A stretch of DNA of 45,275 nt from Desulfobulbaceae bacterium (GCA_023544645.1 JAMJFO010000025.1:1-45275); one strand, 5' to 3'. Counted from the stretch's first letter, positions 21,883 through 31,595 are shown. The notes: generated by a model from the sequence alone, not told the origin. A program made the numbers and translations.

Positions 21883-24009
21883 TCAGTTTCGCCTGAACAG
21901 AACGAATGAGCGGGCCGCCATTTCATATTCTTTCTTCACCGTTTTATTGCTGTCCCCTCCATAGCCCTCTTCATGGGTGTCAAACACCAGTTCCCATTCA
22001 CCGTCCGGGGTGTCGTCAGGCAGGATGAAGGATACCGGGTCATCCCGGTTATTGAGAAAAATCAGCAGTGTCTGATCCCTGATAACATTTCCCTGTTCAT
22101 CAATCTCCTCGATTACATCTCCGGCCAGGCGGAAACCGAAAGACTGCAGATCGGGCCGGTGCCAGTCCTCATCCGTCATCTCGCTGCCGTCCGACAGAAA
22201 CCAGGTCAGATCCTTGACTTCGGAGCCGCTGATTTTTCTTCCCAGGAAAAATTTGCGCCGGTGCAGAACAGGATGTTTTTTGGTCAGGGCGACAACCCTG
22301 CGGGTAAAATCCAGCAGGCTGCGGCCCTCTTCCCCGATCTCCCAGTTGATCCAGGAAATTTCGTTGTCCTGGCAATAGGTGTTGTTGTTGCCTTCCTTGG
22401 TGTTCCCTGTCTCGTCGCCGGCCAGCAGCATGGGAACGCCCTGGGACAGGAAGAGGGTGGCGAGGAAATTTCTTTTCTGCTTTTCCCGCAGCTTTTTGAT
22501 TGCCGGATCGTCCGTGGGTCCCTCAACACTGCAGTTCCAGCTCAGATTGTCATCCGTGCCGTCCAGATTGTCCTCGCCGTTGGCGTCATTGTGTTTCTCG
22601 TTGTAGGAAACAAGATCATTCAGGGTAAAGCCGTCATGGCAGGTGACAAAGTTGATACTCGCATAGGGCCGCCGGCCGCTGAGCTCGTACAGGTCGCTGC
22701 TGCCGGTCAACCGGTAGGCCAAATCACTCACTTGTCCCGGATCTCCCCGCCAGTAGCGCCGCGCCGTATCCCGGTATTTTCCGTTCCATTCGGCCCAGAG
22801 AACGGGAAAGTTTCCCACCTGGTAGCCACCCTCGCCCAGGTCCCAGGGTTCGGCAATGAGCTTGACCTGGGACAGGACCGGATCCTGGTGAATGATATCG
22901 AAAAAGGCTCCCAGCCGGTCAACATCGTGCATTTCCCGCGCCAGGGTCGCGGCCAGGTCGAAGCGGAAGCCGTCAACATGCATCTCAAGCACCCAGTACC
23001 GCAAACTGTCCATGATCAACTGCAGAACACGGGGGTGCATCATGTTCAGCGTATTGCCCGTGCCGGTATAATCCTGATAGTAACGCAGGTCATCGGAAAC
23101 AAGACGGTAATAGGCGGCGTTGTCTATGCCGCGGAAGGAGAGGGTTGGTCCGAGGTGGCTGCCTTCGGCGGTATGATTGTAGACCACGTCGAGTATCACC
23201 TCCAGGCCCTCCTTATGCAGCGCTTTCACCATTTCCTTGAATTCAATGACCTGCTCTCCCCTTCTGCTGCATTGGCAATATCCGGCATGGGGAGCAAAAA
23301 AACCGATGGAATTATATCCCCAATAGTTGGCAAGTCCCTTTTCCCGCAAATGACGATCCGTGACAAAATGATGAACCGGCATCAGCTCGACGGCAGTGAC
23401 GCCAAGTGATTTCAGGTGGCTGATGATCGCGGGATGGGTCAGTCCGGCATAGGTCCCCCGTATTTCAGGTTCCAGGTCCGGATGCAGGGCCGTGAATCCC
23501 TTGACATGCAGTTCGTAGATGAATGTCCTGTGCCACGGGTTCCTGAGAGGGAGGTCGTCTTCCCAGTCAAAGGTCGGGTCAATGACAGCGCATTTCGGCA
23601 TGAACGGCGCGCTGTCCTCTTCACTTCGGGAGAGATCCGCCCTGTCGTCTCCGATAACGTAACCGAACATGGCGTCATCCCAGTCGATTATTCCGTTGAT
23701 TGCCTTGGCATAGGGATCGAGCAGCAGTTTCGCCGCGTTGAACCGCTGCCCCGATTCCGGATCATACGGTCCGTGGACCCTGTAACCGTAAAGTTGTCCG
23801 GGCGTTATGTCCGGCAGATAGGAATGCCAGACCTGGTCGGTATGCTCCATCATCGGAATGCGCAAGGTTTCCCGCTCGCTGTCGGTGTCGTTGAACAAGC
23901 AGAGTTCAACCTTGTCCGCGTGCTCGCTGAACAGGGCAAAATTGCATCCTCGCCCGTCCCATGTCGCCCCCAGGGGATAGGCATTTCCCGGCAGTACTTT
24001 AACAGTCAT
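21883..24009 (-). CDS. glgX: Glycogen debranching enzyme (isoamylase-type, GH13_11)
   Basis: The 708-residue enzyme hydrolyses alpha-1,6 branches in glycogen. An N-terminal CBM48 domain (PLGATWDGRGCNFALFSEHA) is followed by the GH13 barrel. The nucleophile is D351 (VDGFRFDLAATLA), the acid/base E387 (LIAEPWDLG) and the third carboxylate D459 (VTCHDGFTLNDLVSY). I place the start at 24009 (MTVKVLPGN) because AAAGGAGG at 24017-24024 lies seven bases upstream. The frame extends 15 codons further, but that reading would put the ribosome binding site inside the gene. It works with MalQ in glucan breakdown and sits next to the GlgE synthesis genes, separated by a 363-base gap. Confidence 0.95.
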   Translation of the reverse strand: MTVKVLPGNAYPLGATWDGRGCNFALFSEHADKVELCLFNDTDSERETLRIPMMEHTDQVWHSYLPDITPGQLYGYRVHGPYDPESGQRFNAAKLLLDPYAKAINGIIDWDDAMFGYVIGDDRADLSRSEEDSAPFMPKCAVIDPTFDWEDDLPLRNPWHRTFIYELHVKGFTALHPDLEPEIRGTYAGLTHPAIISHLKSLGVTAVELMPVHHFVTDRHLREKGLANYWGYNSIGFFAPHAGYCQCSRRGEQVIEFKEMVKALHKEGLEVILDVVYNHTAEGSHLGPTLSFRGIDNAAYYRLVSDDLRYYQDYTGTGNTLNMMHPRVLQLIMDSLRYWVLEMHVDGFRFDLAATLAREMHDVDRLGAFFDIIHQDPVLSQVKLIAEPWDLGEGGYQVGNFPVLWAEWNGKYRDTARRYWRGDPGQVSDLAYRLTGSSDLYELSGRRPYASINFVTCHDGFTLNDLVSYNEKHNDANGEDNLDGTDDNLSWNCSVEGPTDDPAIKKLREKQKRNFLATLFLSQGVPMLLAGDETGNTKEGNNNTYCQDNEISWINWEIGEEGRSLLDFTRRVVALTKKHPVLHRRKFFLGRKISGSEVKDLTWFLSDGSEMTDEDWHRPDLQSFGFRLAGDVIEEIDEQGNVIRDQTLLIFLNNRDDPVSFILPDDTPDGEWELVFDTHEEGYGGDSNKTVKKEYEMAARSFVLFRRN

Positions 24010-24425
24010 TGTCTGTCCTCCTTTCTTCACACGTATTTGCCCGGCACCGTTCAAACATGGATTATTTTTAACTCGTATTGTTTCCCCTTCAAAGGATTCA
24101 TATTATTCTATAACCTTACCGTGTGTATTACAAATCATTCCGTTTTCCATTTTCCATTACAGGCGGTCACTTGCTTCGGTTTTCTTGACTGGTAAACGGC
24201 AAGGCCAGGTGCAAGATCAATTATTCCTCATGTTGGTTTTACAACCGGCCTGAACAACTACTTTTTTTCACCTTACATTCAACTGCTTCAAGGTTAAACA
24301 AATCGGTCACAGCTTTTTTTTCGACAATCAGATTACAGAACGGGTATAGTAACCACTATATGATGCACAACTTTTTTGTTGTTTATTGCCATTCCATTGA
24401 AGCTTAGCATTTACCAGGAATCAGG
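24010..24425. other. Divergent intergenic region, 416 bases, between glgX and the AOR gene
   Basis: An A/T-rich control region for two divergent genes, with no supported coding sequence. Visible elements are the glgX ribosome binding site (24017-24024), a perfect inverted repeat TATAGT-aacc-ACTATA (24345-24360) about 65 bases before the AOR start, and a CAAC-tttttt-GTTG repeat shortly after it. I cannot assign a regulator. Confidence 0.5.
24345..24360 (+). promoter_or_regulatory. Candidate operator upstream of the AOR operon
   Basis: A perfect 6-base inverted repeat with a 4-base spacer (TATAGT/ACTATA) lies 66 bases before the AOR start codon. Position and symmetry fit a repressor or activator site. 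No known consensus matches convincingly, so this is a low-confidence call. Confidence 0.3.
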
Positions 24426-26192
24426 ATGCATTACGGCTGGACAGGAAAAATTCTCCGTATAGACCTCTCGACGGCAACCCATGACATCCTCCAACCGGAT
24501 GAGGATATCTATCGCAAATTCATTGGCGGTAAAGGCATGGCCGGGCATTTTCTCCGCCCCCATGTCACCCTGGACTGGGACCATCCCGACATGCCCCTGC
24601 TGCTTTTCACCGGTCCCCTGGTTGGAACCATAGCGCCGACTTCCGGCAGATCCACGGTCATGTCCCGCTCCCCGCTCACCGGGACCGTGGCGGATTGCTC
24701 CGTGGGCGGCCGCCTGGGCTTCCAGCTCAAACGAGCCGGCTGGGACGGCATTATCATCACCGGCAAAGCTGATAATCTCTGCTCCATCGAAATTGAGGAC
24801 AGCCATGTCCGCATCCATGATGCGGCACAATATCGAGGCAAAGATACCAACGACATTTTTGATGCATTTTTTGACGGCAGCCGCTCGGTCGCCGCCATCG
24901 GCACGGCAGCGGAAAACGGCGTTGCCTTCTCGTCACTGACCGTGGACAAGCACCATGCGGCCGGCCGCACCGGCATCGGACTCTGTTTTGGCGCCAAGAA
25001 TATCAAGTTTCTCACTATTCACGGCACCGGCAAAATACCGGTCCGCAACAAAAAGGAACTCCTTAAGGCCCGGGAGGAGATCACCCGCCTCACCGCGGCC
25101 TCACCCATCCTCATGGGGGAGCAGGGTTTCTCCTGTTTCGGCACCGGCTCCATCTACGACCTTATGGACTCCCGCCGCATGATGCCCACCGACAATTTCC
25201 GCAAAACCCACTTTGACCGGGCCGGGGAACTGAACGCCTATGCTTACAAGGAAAACTATCTGCCCAAGAAATATGGCTGCATGGGCTGCCATATCCTCTG
25301 CAAGAAAATAGCCGGCAAAGGAAAAATGAAAGGCGGCTCCATGCCGGAATTTGAAACCATGTCTCACTTCACCGCCCTGATCGGCAATACGGACATGAAA
25401 CTGGTCATGCAGGCCAACGAGCTGTGCAACCGGTTTGGCATGGATACCATCTCCGCGGCCGCCACCCTGGCCTGTTACCGCGAGATGAACGGCGGCATTG
25501 ACTTGTCAGCGCATCTGCTGGACCTGCTGACCCAGATCGGCACGGCATCAACGGAGCTGGGCAGATCCCTGGGCCGGGGGTCCATGAAATATGCGCAAGG
25601 CATGCAACAGGACAGCCAGCCCTCCATGAGCGTCAAAGGTCTTGAACTGCCGGCCTATGACCCCAGGGGCGCGTACGGCATGTCGCTGGCCTACGCCCTT
25701 TCGACCCGCGGGGGCTGCCACCTGCGAGCCTACCCGGTCAGCCACGAGATCCTGCGCAAACCGGTGGCCACCGACCGCTTCACCTTCAGCGGCAAGGCCC
25801 GGATCATCAAAATCGCCGAGGACCAGAACGCCGTGGTCGACTCTCTTACCGCCTGCAAGTTTATTTTTTTCGCGGCCGGCCTGGAGGAATACGCCAGGGC
25901 GTATACCGCGGTTACCGGTGTTGAAACCACGGCCCAGGAACTGCTCAAGGCCGGCGAACGCATTTATTACCATGAGCGTATCATGAACGCCCTGAACGGC
26001 TTTACCGCCGCAGATGACGACCTGCCCATGCGCTTTTTTACCGAAGCCGGCAGCGGAGGCAACGCCATTGAGATAAAACCTCTGGACCGTGAAGCCTTCC
26101 TGGAGGCAAGGGCCAGATACTACCATATCCGCGGTCTCGATGAGCAGGGGCGCCCGACTCCGGAAAAAACAAAAGAGCTGGGCCTGGCATGA
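24426..26192 (+). CDS. Aldehyde:ferredoxin oxidoreductase family protein (tungstopterin enzyme)
   Basis: A 588-residue AOR-family enzyme that would oxidise an aldehyde to an acid (or the reverse) using ferredoxin and a tungsten-bis-pterin cofactor in the cytoplasm. The N-terminus (GWTGKILRIDLST ... KFIGGKGMAGHFL) and the segment SPLTGTVADCSVGGRLGFQLK are typical of the family's first domain. The [4Fe-4S] ligands are C285, C288 and C292 (YGCMGCHILCKK) plus C477. The ATG at 24426 has AGGA six bases upstream. The stop overlaps the next start (ATGA), so it forms an operon with the class II aldolase-like gene. Its aldehyde substrate is unknown; the neighbour may supply it. Confidence 0.92.
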   Translation: MHYGWTGKILRIDLSTATHDILQPDEDIYRKFIGGKGMAGHFLRPHVTLDWDHPDMPLLLFTGPLVGTIAPTSGRSTVMSRSPLTGTVADCSVGGRLGFQLKRAGWDGIIITGKADNLCSIEIEDSHVRIHDAAQYRGKDTNDIFDAFFDGSRSVAAIGTAAENGVAFSSLTVDKHHAAGRTGIGLCFGAKNIKFLTIHGTGKIPVRNKKELLKAREEITRLTAASPILMGEQGFSCFGTGSIYDLMDSRRMMPTDNFRKTHFDRAGELNAYAYKENYLPKKYGCMGCHILCKKIAGKGKMKGGSMPEFETMSHFTALIGNTDMKLVMQANELCNRFGMDTISAAATLACYREMNGGIDLSAHLLDLLTQIGTASTELGRSLGRGSMKYAQGMQQDSQPSMSVKGLELPAYDPRGAYGMSLAYALSTRGGCHLRAYPVSHEILRKPVATDRFTFSGKARIIKIAEDQNAVVDSLTACKFIFFAAGLEEYARAYTAVTGVETTAQELLKAGERIYYHERIMNALNGFTAADDDLPMRFFTEAGSGGNAIEIKPLDREAFLEARARYYHIRGLDEQGRPTPEKTKELGLA

Positions 26193-27355
26193 AGAAACTG
26201 GTTGACAAATATACCCGGAAAATGATCAGGGCGGGCCTGGCGGATGATCCGCTGGTCTGCGGGCTTGACGATGAACTTTTCTGGAACCGCGAGGATGAGG
26301 CCATACCGGTTTTAGGCAACGTGGTCCAGGGCATGAACATCAACTCCCTGATCTACGCCGAACCTGCCGAACCCTACCAGACCATCCTGCGTTATCTCGC
26401 TGAACGCTATCCCGAAATCATCACTCCCGGCGACTGTGAAACACGCACGTTTCTCCACGATCTGCCGGTAATTCATTCGTTTTCTGCCGAGACAGTGCTT
26501 TCCTGTTTAAGAAAACGAAAGTCGGTCATCATTGCCGAAGACCACGCCATCCGTGTGGTCACCTTTGGCACGGTCAGTCCAGAACAGGCCTTTGTCACCT
26601 TCAGCTCGGTATGCTTTTCTTCGTTCGTTCTCTTTTTTGCCGATTATCTCGACGACCTTCGGCAAAGCAACGTCACCGCCCGACAACAGAAAGCTTTTGC
26701 AGCGATACTGCCCTTCGTGAACAAGCCGGCCCGGGAAGCCCCGGGCCTCCACGCAGGTCCTTTTTCAACCGCAGAACAGGTCATCGAAGCGATGATCGAG
26801 GCTGGAAAATATACCGTTGATTTCGGTCTGGTCGACTCCTATTTCGGCAACATCTCCTACCGGCTGAACGATACGGTCTATATCAGCCAGACCGGCAGTT
26901 CCCTGGACGAACTTGCCGGCTGCATCGACCCCTGTCCCCTGGACGGCTCCTCCAGCTCCGCGATCACCGCCTCCAGCGAACTCTCGGCCCACAATGAAAT
27001 CTTCCTGCGGACAGACAAACTGGCCATCCTCCACGGTCATCCCAAATTCGCGGTCATTCTCTCCATGGACTGTGATGAGCAGGATTGCCCGCAACGGGGC
27101 CAGTGCCATATCAAATGCTCAAGAGAACGGTTCATCAACGACATACCCATCGTGCCCGGTGAAGTCGGCACCGGGCCCACAGGTCTGTGCAACACTCTGC
27201 CCCCGGCCATTAAGGGAAACCGGGGGGCCATCGTCTGGGGACACGGCCTTTTTACCACCGGATCAACAGACTTCAACGAAGCCTTCAGGAACCTGCTTGA
27301 TATCGAAAATATGTGCAGAACGCAATATTTTAAGCGTGTACAACAGCTGATATAA
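26189..27355 (+). CDS. Tandem class II aldolase/adducin-like protein with Cys insertion
   Basis: A 388-residue protein with two aldolase-like halves. Residues about 90-170 look like a degenerate C-terminal part of a class II aldolase (DLPVIHSF ... SVIIAEDHAIRVVTFG) without the metal-binding His pair. Residues about 195-388 form a fuller domain with the divalent-metal ligands H282 and H284 (LHGHPKF) and H352 (VWGHGLF). Between them lies an unusual cluster C295-x4-C300-x5-C306-x3-C310, which could bind an Fe-S cluster or zinc. The family cleaves or epimerises sugar phosphates and related compounds, often releasing an aldehyde. Translational coupling to the AOR gene suggests it makes or consumes the same aldehyde; that is inference. 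Substrate unknown. Confidence 0.85.
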   Translation: MKKLVDKYTRKMIRAGLADDPLVCGLDDELFWNREDEAIPVLGNVVQGMNINSLIYAEPAEPYQTILRYLAERYPEIITPGDCETRTFLHDLPVIHSFSAETVLSCLRKRKSVIIAEDHAIRVVTFGTVSPEQAFVTFSSVCFSSFVLFFADYLDDLRQSNVTARQQKAFAAILPFVNKPAREAPGLHAGPFSTAEQVIEAMIEAGKYTVDFGLVDSYFGNISYRLNDTVYISQTGSSLDELAGCIDPCPLDGSSSSAITASSELSAHNEIFLRTDKLAILHGHPKFAVILSMDCDEQDCPQRGQCHIKCSRERFINDIPIVPGEVGTGPTGLCNTLPPAIKGNRGAIVWGHGLFTTGSTDFNEAFRNLLDIENMCRTQYFKRVQQLI

Positions 27356-27377
27356 AGACATTCACGGCCCTTCAAGC

Positions 27378-27397
27378 TGATTGATGAACATCAATCA
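27378..27397. promoter_or_regulatory. Palindrome containing a perfect FNR-type box
   Basis: TGATTGATG-aa-CATCAATCA is a perfect 9-base inverted repeat. Within it, 27381-27394 matches the FNR consensus TTGAT-N4-ATCAA exactly. It lies in the 130-base gap between the convergent aldolase-like and subtilase genes, not upstream of either. It may instead act as a transcript-end hairpin, though no T-run follows. Confidence 0.4.
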
Positions 27398-27485
27398 CCC
27401 CATGAACAAACCGTCAGCAATCCGCCTCACACCTTTTGGCTCAAAAAACATTCACATCCCTGCCCCCTGTCGGAGTGGGAGCAGT

Positions 27486-30400
27486 CTATTTAAGAAGTAT
27501 TACTGATGTTTTTCCTTCTTTTCCCTTGATGGGAAAAAACAGGCTGCCGGACCGGGCATGGATATCGAGATTGATCAGGCCAAGGTTGTCGGGATTTCCC
27601 CCATCGGTTCCCAGGCCGAACCGGCCGTACCAGTGGATACCGTTTCCGGCAAGGTTCCAGGAAATTTTCAGGTCAAAAGGTTGTCCGGCCACAACACTTG
27701 CACCACCGCCTGCCAGGGAAACCGCCAGATTGCCGGTTGACGCATCGGGCACCACGGCTGTTGCCAGTTCAACCTTGTCGGCTAAGGTTCCGCCGGGATC
27801 GCTCGCCGCCCAGTTCTGAACCCAGACATAGTAGTCCCCGGCTGGCGGATCGTTGATAGAACAATATTCATTACTATCGGCAGCAGCGGAGGTGCAGTGC
27901 CATTCCCAATCGCTGCCGGTCCAGCGGAACAGATACATGTCGATATCCGGGGAACCGGTCGCCACTATTTCCGTCACCAGCCGTTTACTGCCTGCGGGCA
28001 CGGTAATCATCCTGACCCAAAGGCCATCCTTGTTCGTGGAGTCATCGGGATCCCAGTTGCCATCAAATGGATCACCCGGAGTCGGATCCTGATACAGTTG
28101 GGCTTTATGCACTGTAGCGGCGGCGAGTCCGTTTCTGGTGACGGTCAGGTTGGTGATGGCTCCGCTCACCTCATGATTTTTCTCAATAGCAAAAGATGTT
28201 TTCCTGACATCAGCATAGCGAAGGGAATCGGGGAGAGTCGAGACCACTCGTTTGAGCGCCACCGGCAACTGTGCAGCAGCCACATCCCCGCCATCAGGAG
28301 TAAAGAGTACGCTGCCGAACAGCCAGGTATCGAGCGCGGCGCCGCCGGAATCGGCGGTGATGGTCACCTGCTGCTCCCCCCCAGCCGCGATGGTGAAGCT
28401 TGGCGGATCGACCGCAAGACTGCCCCCGGCCGGATTGTTGACGGATGCCGTCCAGGTAATGGAATCCACCGCCGTGGAGGTCAGGGTCCGGGTCCAGCTT
28501 GTGGTGTTAACAATGTCTTCTCTTCCCAGGCTCGGGATGTTGATGGTTTTCGGGTCACCTCCCCGGGACGGATCGGCGGCCAGATAGGCGGCGTAGGTTT
28601 CATCAAGGACAAAACCGGCCTGGGCGGCCCGGCTTACGTCAATCCTTCCCGTGCCGGTGTCAAAGGGGTCAGCCGGCGCGGCGCCGTCCTCCTTGCGCAC
28701 CGCCGGATAGGCAGTGGTCATAAGGGCCGATTGAATCTCGGCCGGGCTCCAGTCCGGATGCAGAGATATAAGCAGGGCAGCCGCACCGGCTGCGTGCGGA
28801 CTGGACATGGACGTGCCGGTCATCAATCCCCAGGTAGCCGCATTATCGGTACCGTTCGCCGCCAGGATATCCAGGCCCGGTGCTGAGACATCCGGTTTGA
28901 TGATTCCCGGCGCCGGACTGTTGGCGCCCCGTGAACTGGAGGACGTCATGACGTCGCCGCTGATGACATTTTCATCGATGCTGGTGCCGGCTATCGCTGC
29001 CTGGTGATTGCTGCTTGCGGCGAGCCAGGCCTTCAGGGCCACGCCGTCGGTGTAGGTGATATGCACCGCGGGCAGGACATGGGGATCGCCAACCAGGCTG
29101 TCGCCATTGGCCACATCGTTGGCCAGGATATACCCGCCGGCCCCGCCGGCCAACACATTGCTGCCCTTCTCAACCCGGGCATTGGTCCCGCGGTCACACA
29201 CCACGATCTGGCCGCTGAAAGTCCCGGAAGCAAATGAATTAAGGCATAAAGGGTCTCCATAATCTCCAGCGTAAACGATACCGGTGAAAGCCAGGGCGCC
29301 GGTCATGCTGCGGCCGGTAACAGCAGGCAGACTTGTGCCGTCCAGCCTGGTCAGGGCGGTCAGGCTATTGCTGAAGCTGCGGTCATGGGAGCTGTTGCCG
29401 ACGGTCAAAAGCCATGGGGCGTTGCCCGGACTGCCCACCGTGGCATTGCCCGGACCGCTGTTGCCCGCCGAGGTGACGACAAATATCCCTGCCTGCCGGG
29501 CATTGAGGAAGGCCTCGGAATCGGCGTCATTCCACGGGTCAGAGGCTGCGCCGCCAATGGAGTAGTTGATAACGTCCACCCCATCAAGAGTGGCCTGGTC
29601 AATGGCGGCCAGAAGCGCTGAAAGTTCACAGCCGTTGCCGCTACACGCTTTGTAGGAGGTGATGTTGCTGTGGGGGGCGACACCGGCGATGGTCCGGTTG
29701 AGCGTAATCGTTGGAGCGATGATCGAGGCATCATTGACCACATTGCCGGCCGCGGTGCCGGCCGTATGCGAACCGTGGCCGTTATTGTCGTACAAAACAG
29801 TGTCGCCGGAAAAATCATAGGCGCCGATAAGCTTGTCATTGCACGGGAAGGCGGGATCGTACTCCGGATGGTCCGAATCGCAGAACCCGTAGCGCCTTGC
29901 CCGGGGATTGCTGTGATCGTAGCCGTCGCCGCCGACATCGGCAAAGGAGGGATTAGCGGGATTTATGCCGGTGTCAATCACTCCGATTACCACACCCTCC
30001 CCTTTGGTGGCGGCGGAAACTGTGCCGCCCCACAAATCATCCGCGCCGATCCACCGGGGCCCGTTATCGGTGTGGAGCCAGCGCATCTTATCTGGAATGA
30101 CCGCGGCGATCCCGGGAAGTCTGGCGATCCGCCGGGCTTCGGCCGGGCTCATTTTGACTGCAACGCCGTTAAATGCGGCCTTGAAGGAGTGTGTGACACT
30201 GATGCCGCGGCCAAGGGCTTGTTCCATGCTCTGCAGGGTGTCCGCCTGCCTGTCCCGAAGATAATTCAGATAATTACGGCTGTCAGAGCGTGAGGCATCA
30301 AGCTTGCGCTCTTGGCGGGCAAGCGGGCTGGTGGGAGGAAGACCGGAAACGCCGACCTGGTAGACCGACAGTGACGGCGCGGTAAATTTCACAATGTACT

Positions 30401-30572
30401 GGCCGGGAATGATATCCGGGTCAAACTTCGCCTTTCCCGGCGGGACTGATGGCTGCGGAAGATTCCGGCCGGGATTGGCCCGGGCTTGGCAAAAAAAAGG
30501 CTGGATAACAAGGAAGAGAAGAAAGGAAAAGAAAAGACAGGTGTACACGGTTTGACAGGCGCGCTTTTTCAT
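27486..30572 (-). CDS. Secreted subtilisin-like serine protease (S8) with PA insert and C-terminal accessory domains
   Basis: A precursor of 1028 residues. Residues 1-33 are a signal peptide (basic start, hydrophobic core, cleavage probably near QARA). An inhibitor-like propeptide follows (about 50-170), then the S8 domain with the triad D200 (VIDTGINPANPSF), H266 (NGHGSHTAG) and S588 (GTSMSSPHAAG). A protease-associated domain is inserted between His and Ser (about 400-510). The C-terminal third has a fibronectin-III-like domain (GSLAVDPPSFTIAAGGEQQVTI) and a segment with PDIDMYLF resembling bacterial pre-peptidase C-terminal domains. I chose the ATG at 30572 because GGAGGG lies five bases upstream. 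The C-terminus shows no sortase, PEP-CTERM or type IX signal. It should be exported and degrade extracellular protein. It is not obviously linked to its neighbours. Confidence 0.92.
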   Translation of the reverse strand: MKKRACQTVYTCLFFSFLLFLVIQPFFCQARANPGRNLPQPSVPPGKAKFDPDIIPGQYIVKFTAPSLSVYQVGVSGLPPTSPLARQERKLDASRSDSRNYLNYLRDRQADTLQSMEQALGRGISVTHSFKAAFNGVAVKMSPAEARRIARLPGIAAVIPDKMRWLHTDNGPRWIGADDLWGGTVSAATKGEGVVIGVIDTGINPANPSFADVGGDGYDHSNPRARRYGFCDSDHPEYDPAFPCNDKLIGAYDFSGDTVLYDNNGHGSHTAGTAAGNVVNDASIIAPTITLNRTIAGVAPHSNITSYKACSGNGCELSALLAAIDQATLDGVDVINYSIGGAASDPWNDADSEAFLNARQAGIFVVTSAGNSGPGNATVGSPGNAPWLLTVGNSSHDRSFSNSLTALTRLDGTSLPAVTGRSMTGALAFTGIVYAGDYGDPLCLNSFASGTFSGQIVVCDRGTNARVEKGSNVLAGGAGGYILANDVANGDSLVGDPHVLPAVHITYTDGVALKAWLAASSNHQAAIAGTSIDENVISGDVMTSSSSRGANSPAPGIIKPDVSAPGLDILAANGTDNAATWGLMTGTSMSSPHAAGAAALLISLHPDWSPAEIQSALMTTAYPAVRKEDGAAPADPFDTGTGRIDVSRAAQAGFVLDETYAAYLAADPSRGGDPKTINIPSLGREDIVNTTSWTRTLTSTAVDSITWTASVNNPAGGSLAVDPPSFTIAAGGEQQVTITADSGGAALDTWLFGSVLFTPDGGDVAAAQLPVALKRVVSTLPDSLRYADVRKTSFAIEKNHEVSGAITNLTVTRNGLAAATVHKAQLYQDPTPGDPFDGNWDPDDSTNKDGLWVRMITVPAGSKRLVTEIVATGSPDIDMYLFRWTGSDWEWHCTSAAADSNEYCSINDPPAGDYYVWVQNWAASDPGGTLADKVELATAVVPDASTGNLAVSLAGGGASVVAGQPFDLKISWNLAGNGIHWYGRFGLGTDGGNPDNLGLINLDIHARSGSLFFPIKGKEGKTSVILLK

Positions 30573-30824
30573 TTGCCCTCCAGGCTGATAATTTATTTCT
30601 TCATCTGCCGATAACTGGCGATGAAATATTTGAATTTTATTTTCGCAGGCTGAATTGAAAATAGAAAGGCTTCCCGTAAGTTTCAACTTCACCTTCATTG
30701 ACCATTTCCACCAGCGAAAATCCAAATACGTTTTTCCAGTATAAGCAGTGTAAAGACGAGAGGCATCTCTGGACGCCGCAATCGCGGCAACTAATCCATC
30801 CCCTGACGGGATCAACGCAACAGG

Positions 30825-31595
30825 CTACCCCTGCTCGTCGGACAGCAAGGAAGCGCGGAGGAACTCCCGGTTCAACCGGGCAATGTTTCTAATGGAAATC
30901 CCCTTGGGGCAGACCGCTTCGCATTCGCGTTCGTTGGTGCAGTTGCCGAACCCCTCTTTATCCATGGCCTGAACCATGGACAGGGCCCGTTTCTCCCGCT
31001 CCGGCGCTCCCTGGGGAAGCAGGGCGAGCTGGGAGATCTTGGCGCTGACAAAGAGCATGGCTGCCGCATTGGGGCAGGCAGCCACGCAGGCCCCGCAGCC
31101 GATGCAGGCAGCCGCGTCCATGGCCTGTTCCGCCTTATGCTGCGGCACCGGGATACCATTGGCATCCGGGGCGCTGCCGGTATTGACCGAGATGAACCCG
31201 CCGGCCTGGATAATGATATCTAAGGAGGAACGGTCCACCACCAGATCCTTGATCACCGGGAAGGCTTTAGCCCGAAACGGTTCGATGGTCAGGGTCTGGC
31301 CATCCTGGAAATGGCGCATATGCAGCTGGCAGAGGGTGGTCTCTTTTTCCGGGCCATGGGCGATGCCGTCCACCACCGCCCCGCACATGCCGCAGATCCC
31401 CTCCCGGCAGTCATGATCAAACGCAACCGGCTCCTTGCCCTCAACAGTCAACTTTTCATTGAGCACATCGATCATCTCCAGGAAGGACATGTCAATGCTG
31501 ATGTTCTCAAGACGATAATTCTCCAGCGCACCTTTCTTATCGGGCCCATTCTGCCGCCAGACTTTCAGGTTGAGCGATATTATTTTTGCTGCCAT
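30825..31595 (-). CDS. sdhB: Succinate dehydrogenase/fumarate reductase iron-sulfur subunit
   Basis: The 256-residue electron-transfer subunit linking the flavoprotein to the cytochrome b. The [2Fe-2S] ligands are C63, C68, C71 and C89 (CREGICGMC ... LCQ). The second Cys set is C164, C167, C170 and C174 ([13 protein letters not shown]), with C219, C225 and C229 (ECEAVCPKG) completing the [4Fe-4S] and [3Fe-4S] sites. It is the last gene of a C-A-B operon and starts 11 bases after sdhA. The window alone does not show whether the complex runs mainly as succinate dehydrogenase or fumarate reductase. Confidence 0.95.
   Translation of the reverse strand: MAAKIISLNLKVWRQNGPDKKGALENYRLENISIDMSFLEMIDVLNEKLTVEGKEPVAFDHDCREGICGMCGAVVDGIAHGPEKETTLCQLHMRHFQDGQTLTIEPFRAKAFPVIKDLVVDRSSLDIIIQAGGFISVNTGSAPDANGIPVPQHKAEQAMDAAACIGCGACVAACPNAAAMLFVSAKISQLALLPQGAPEREKRALSMVQAMDKEGFGNCTNERECEAVCPKGISIRNIARLNREFLRASLLSDEQG

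Noticed and set aside
21685-21909. Small plus-strand frame between glgE and glgX
   Set aside because: It overlaps the glgX end, lacks a ribosome site and has no family resemblance.
21973-23409. Long open frame (478 codons) antisense to glgX
   Set aside because: Shadow of glgX in the complementary phase; the translation is low-complexity and resembles no known protein.
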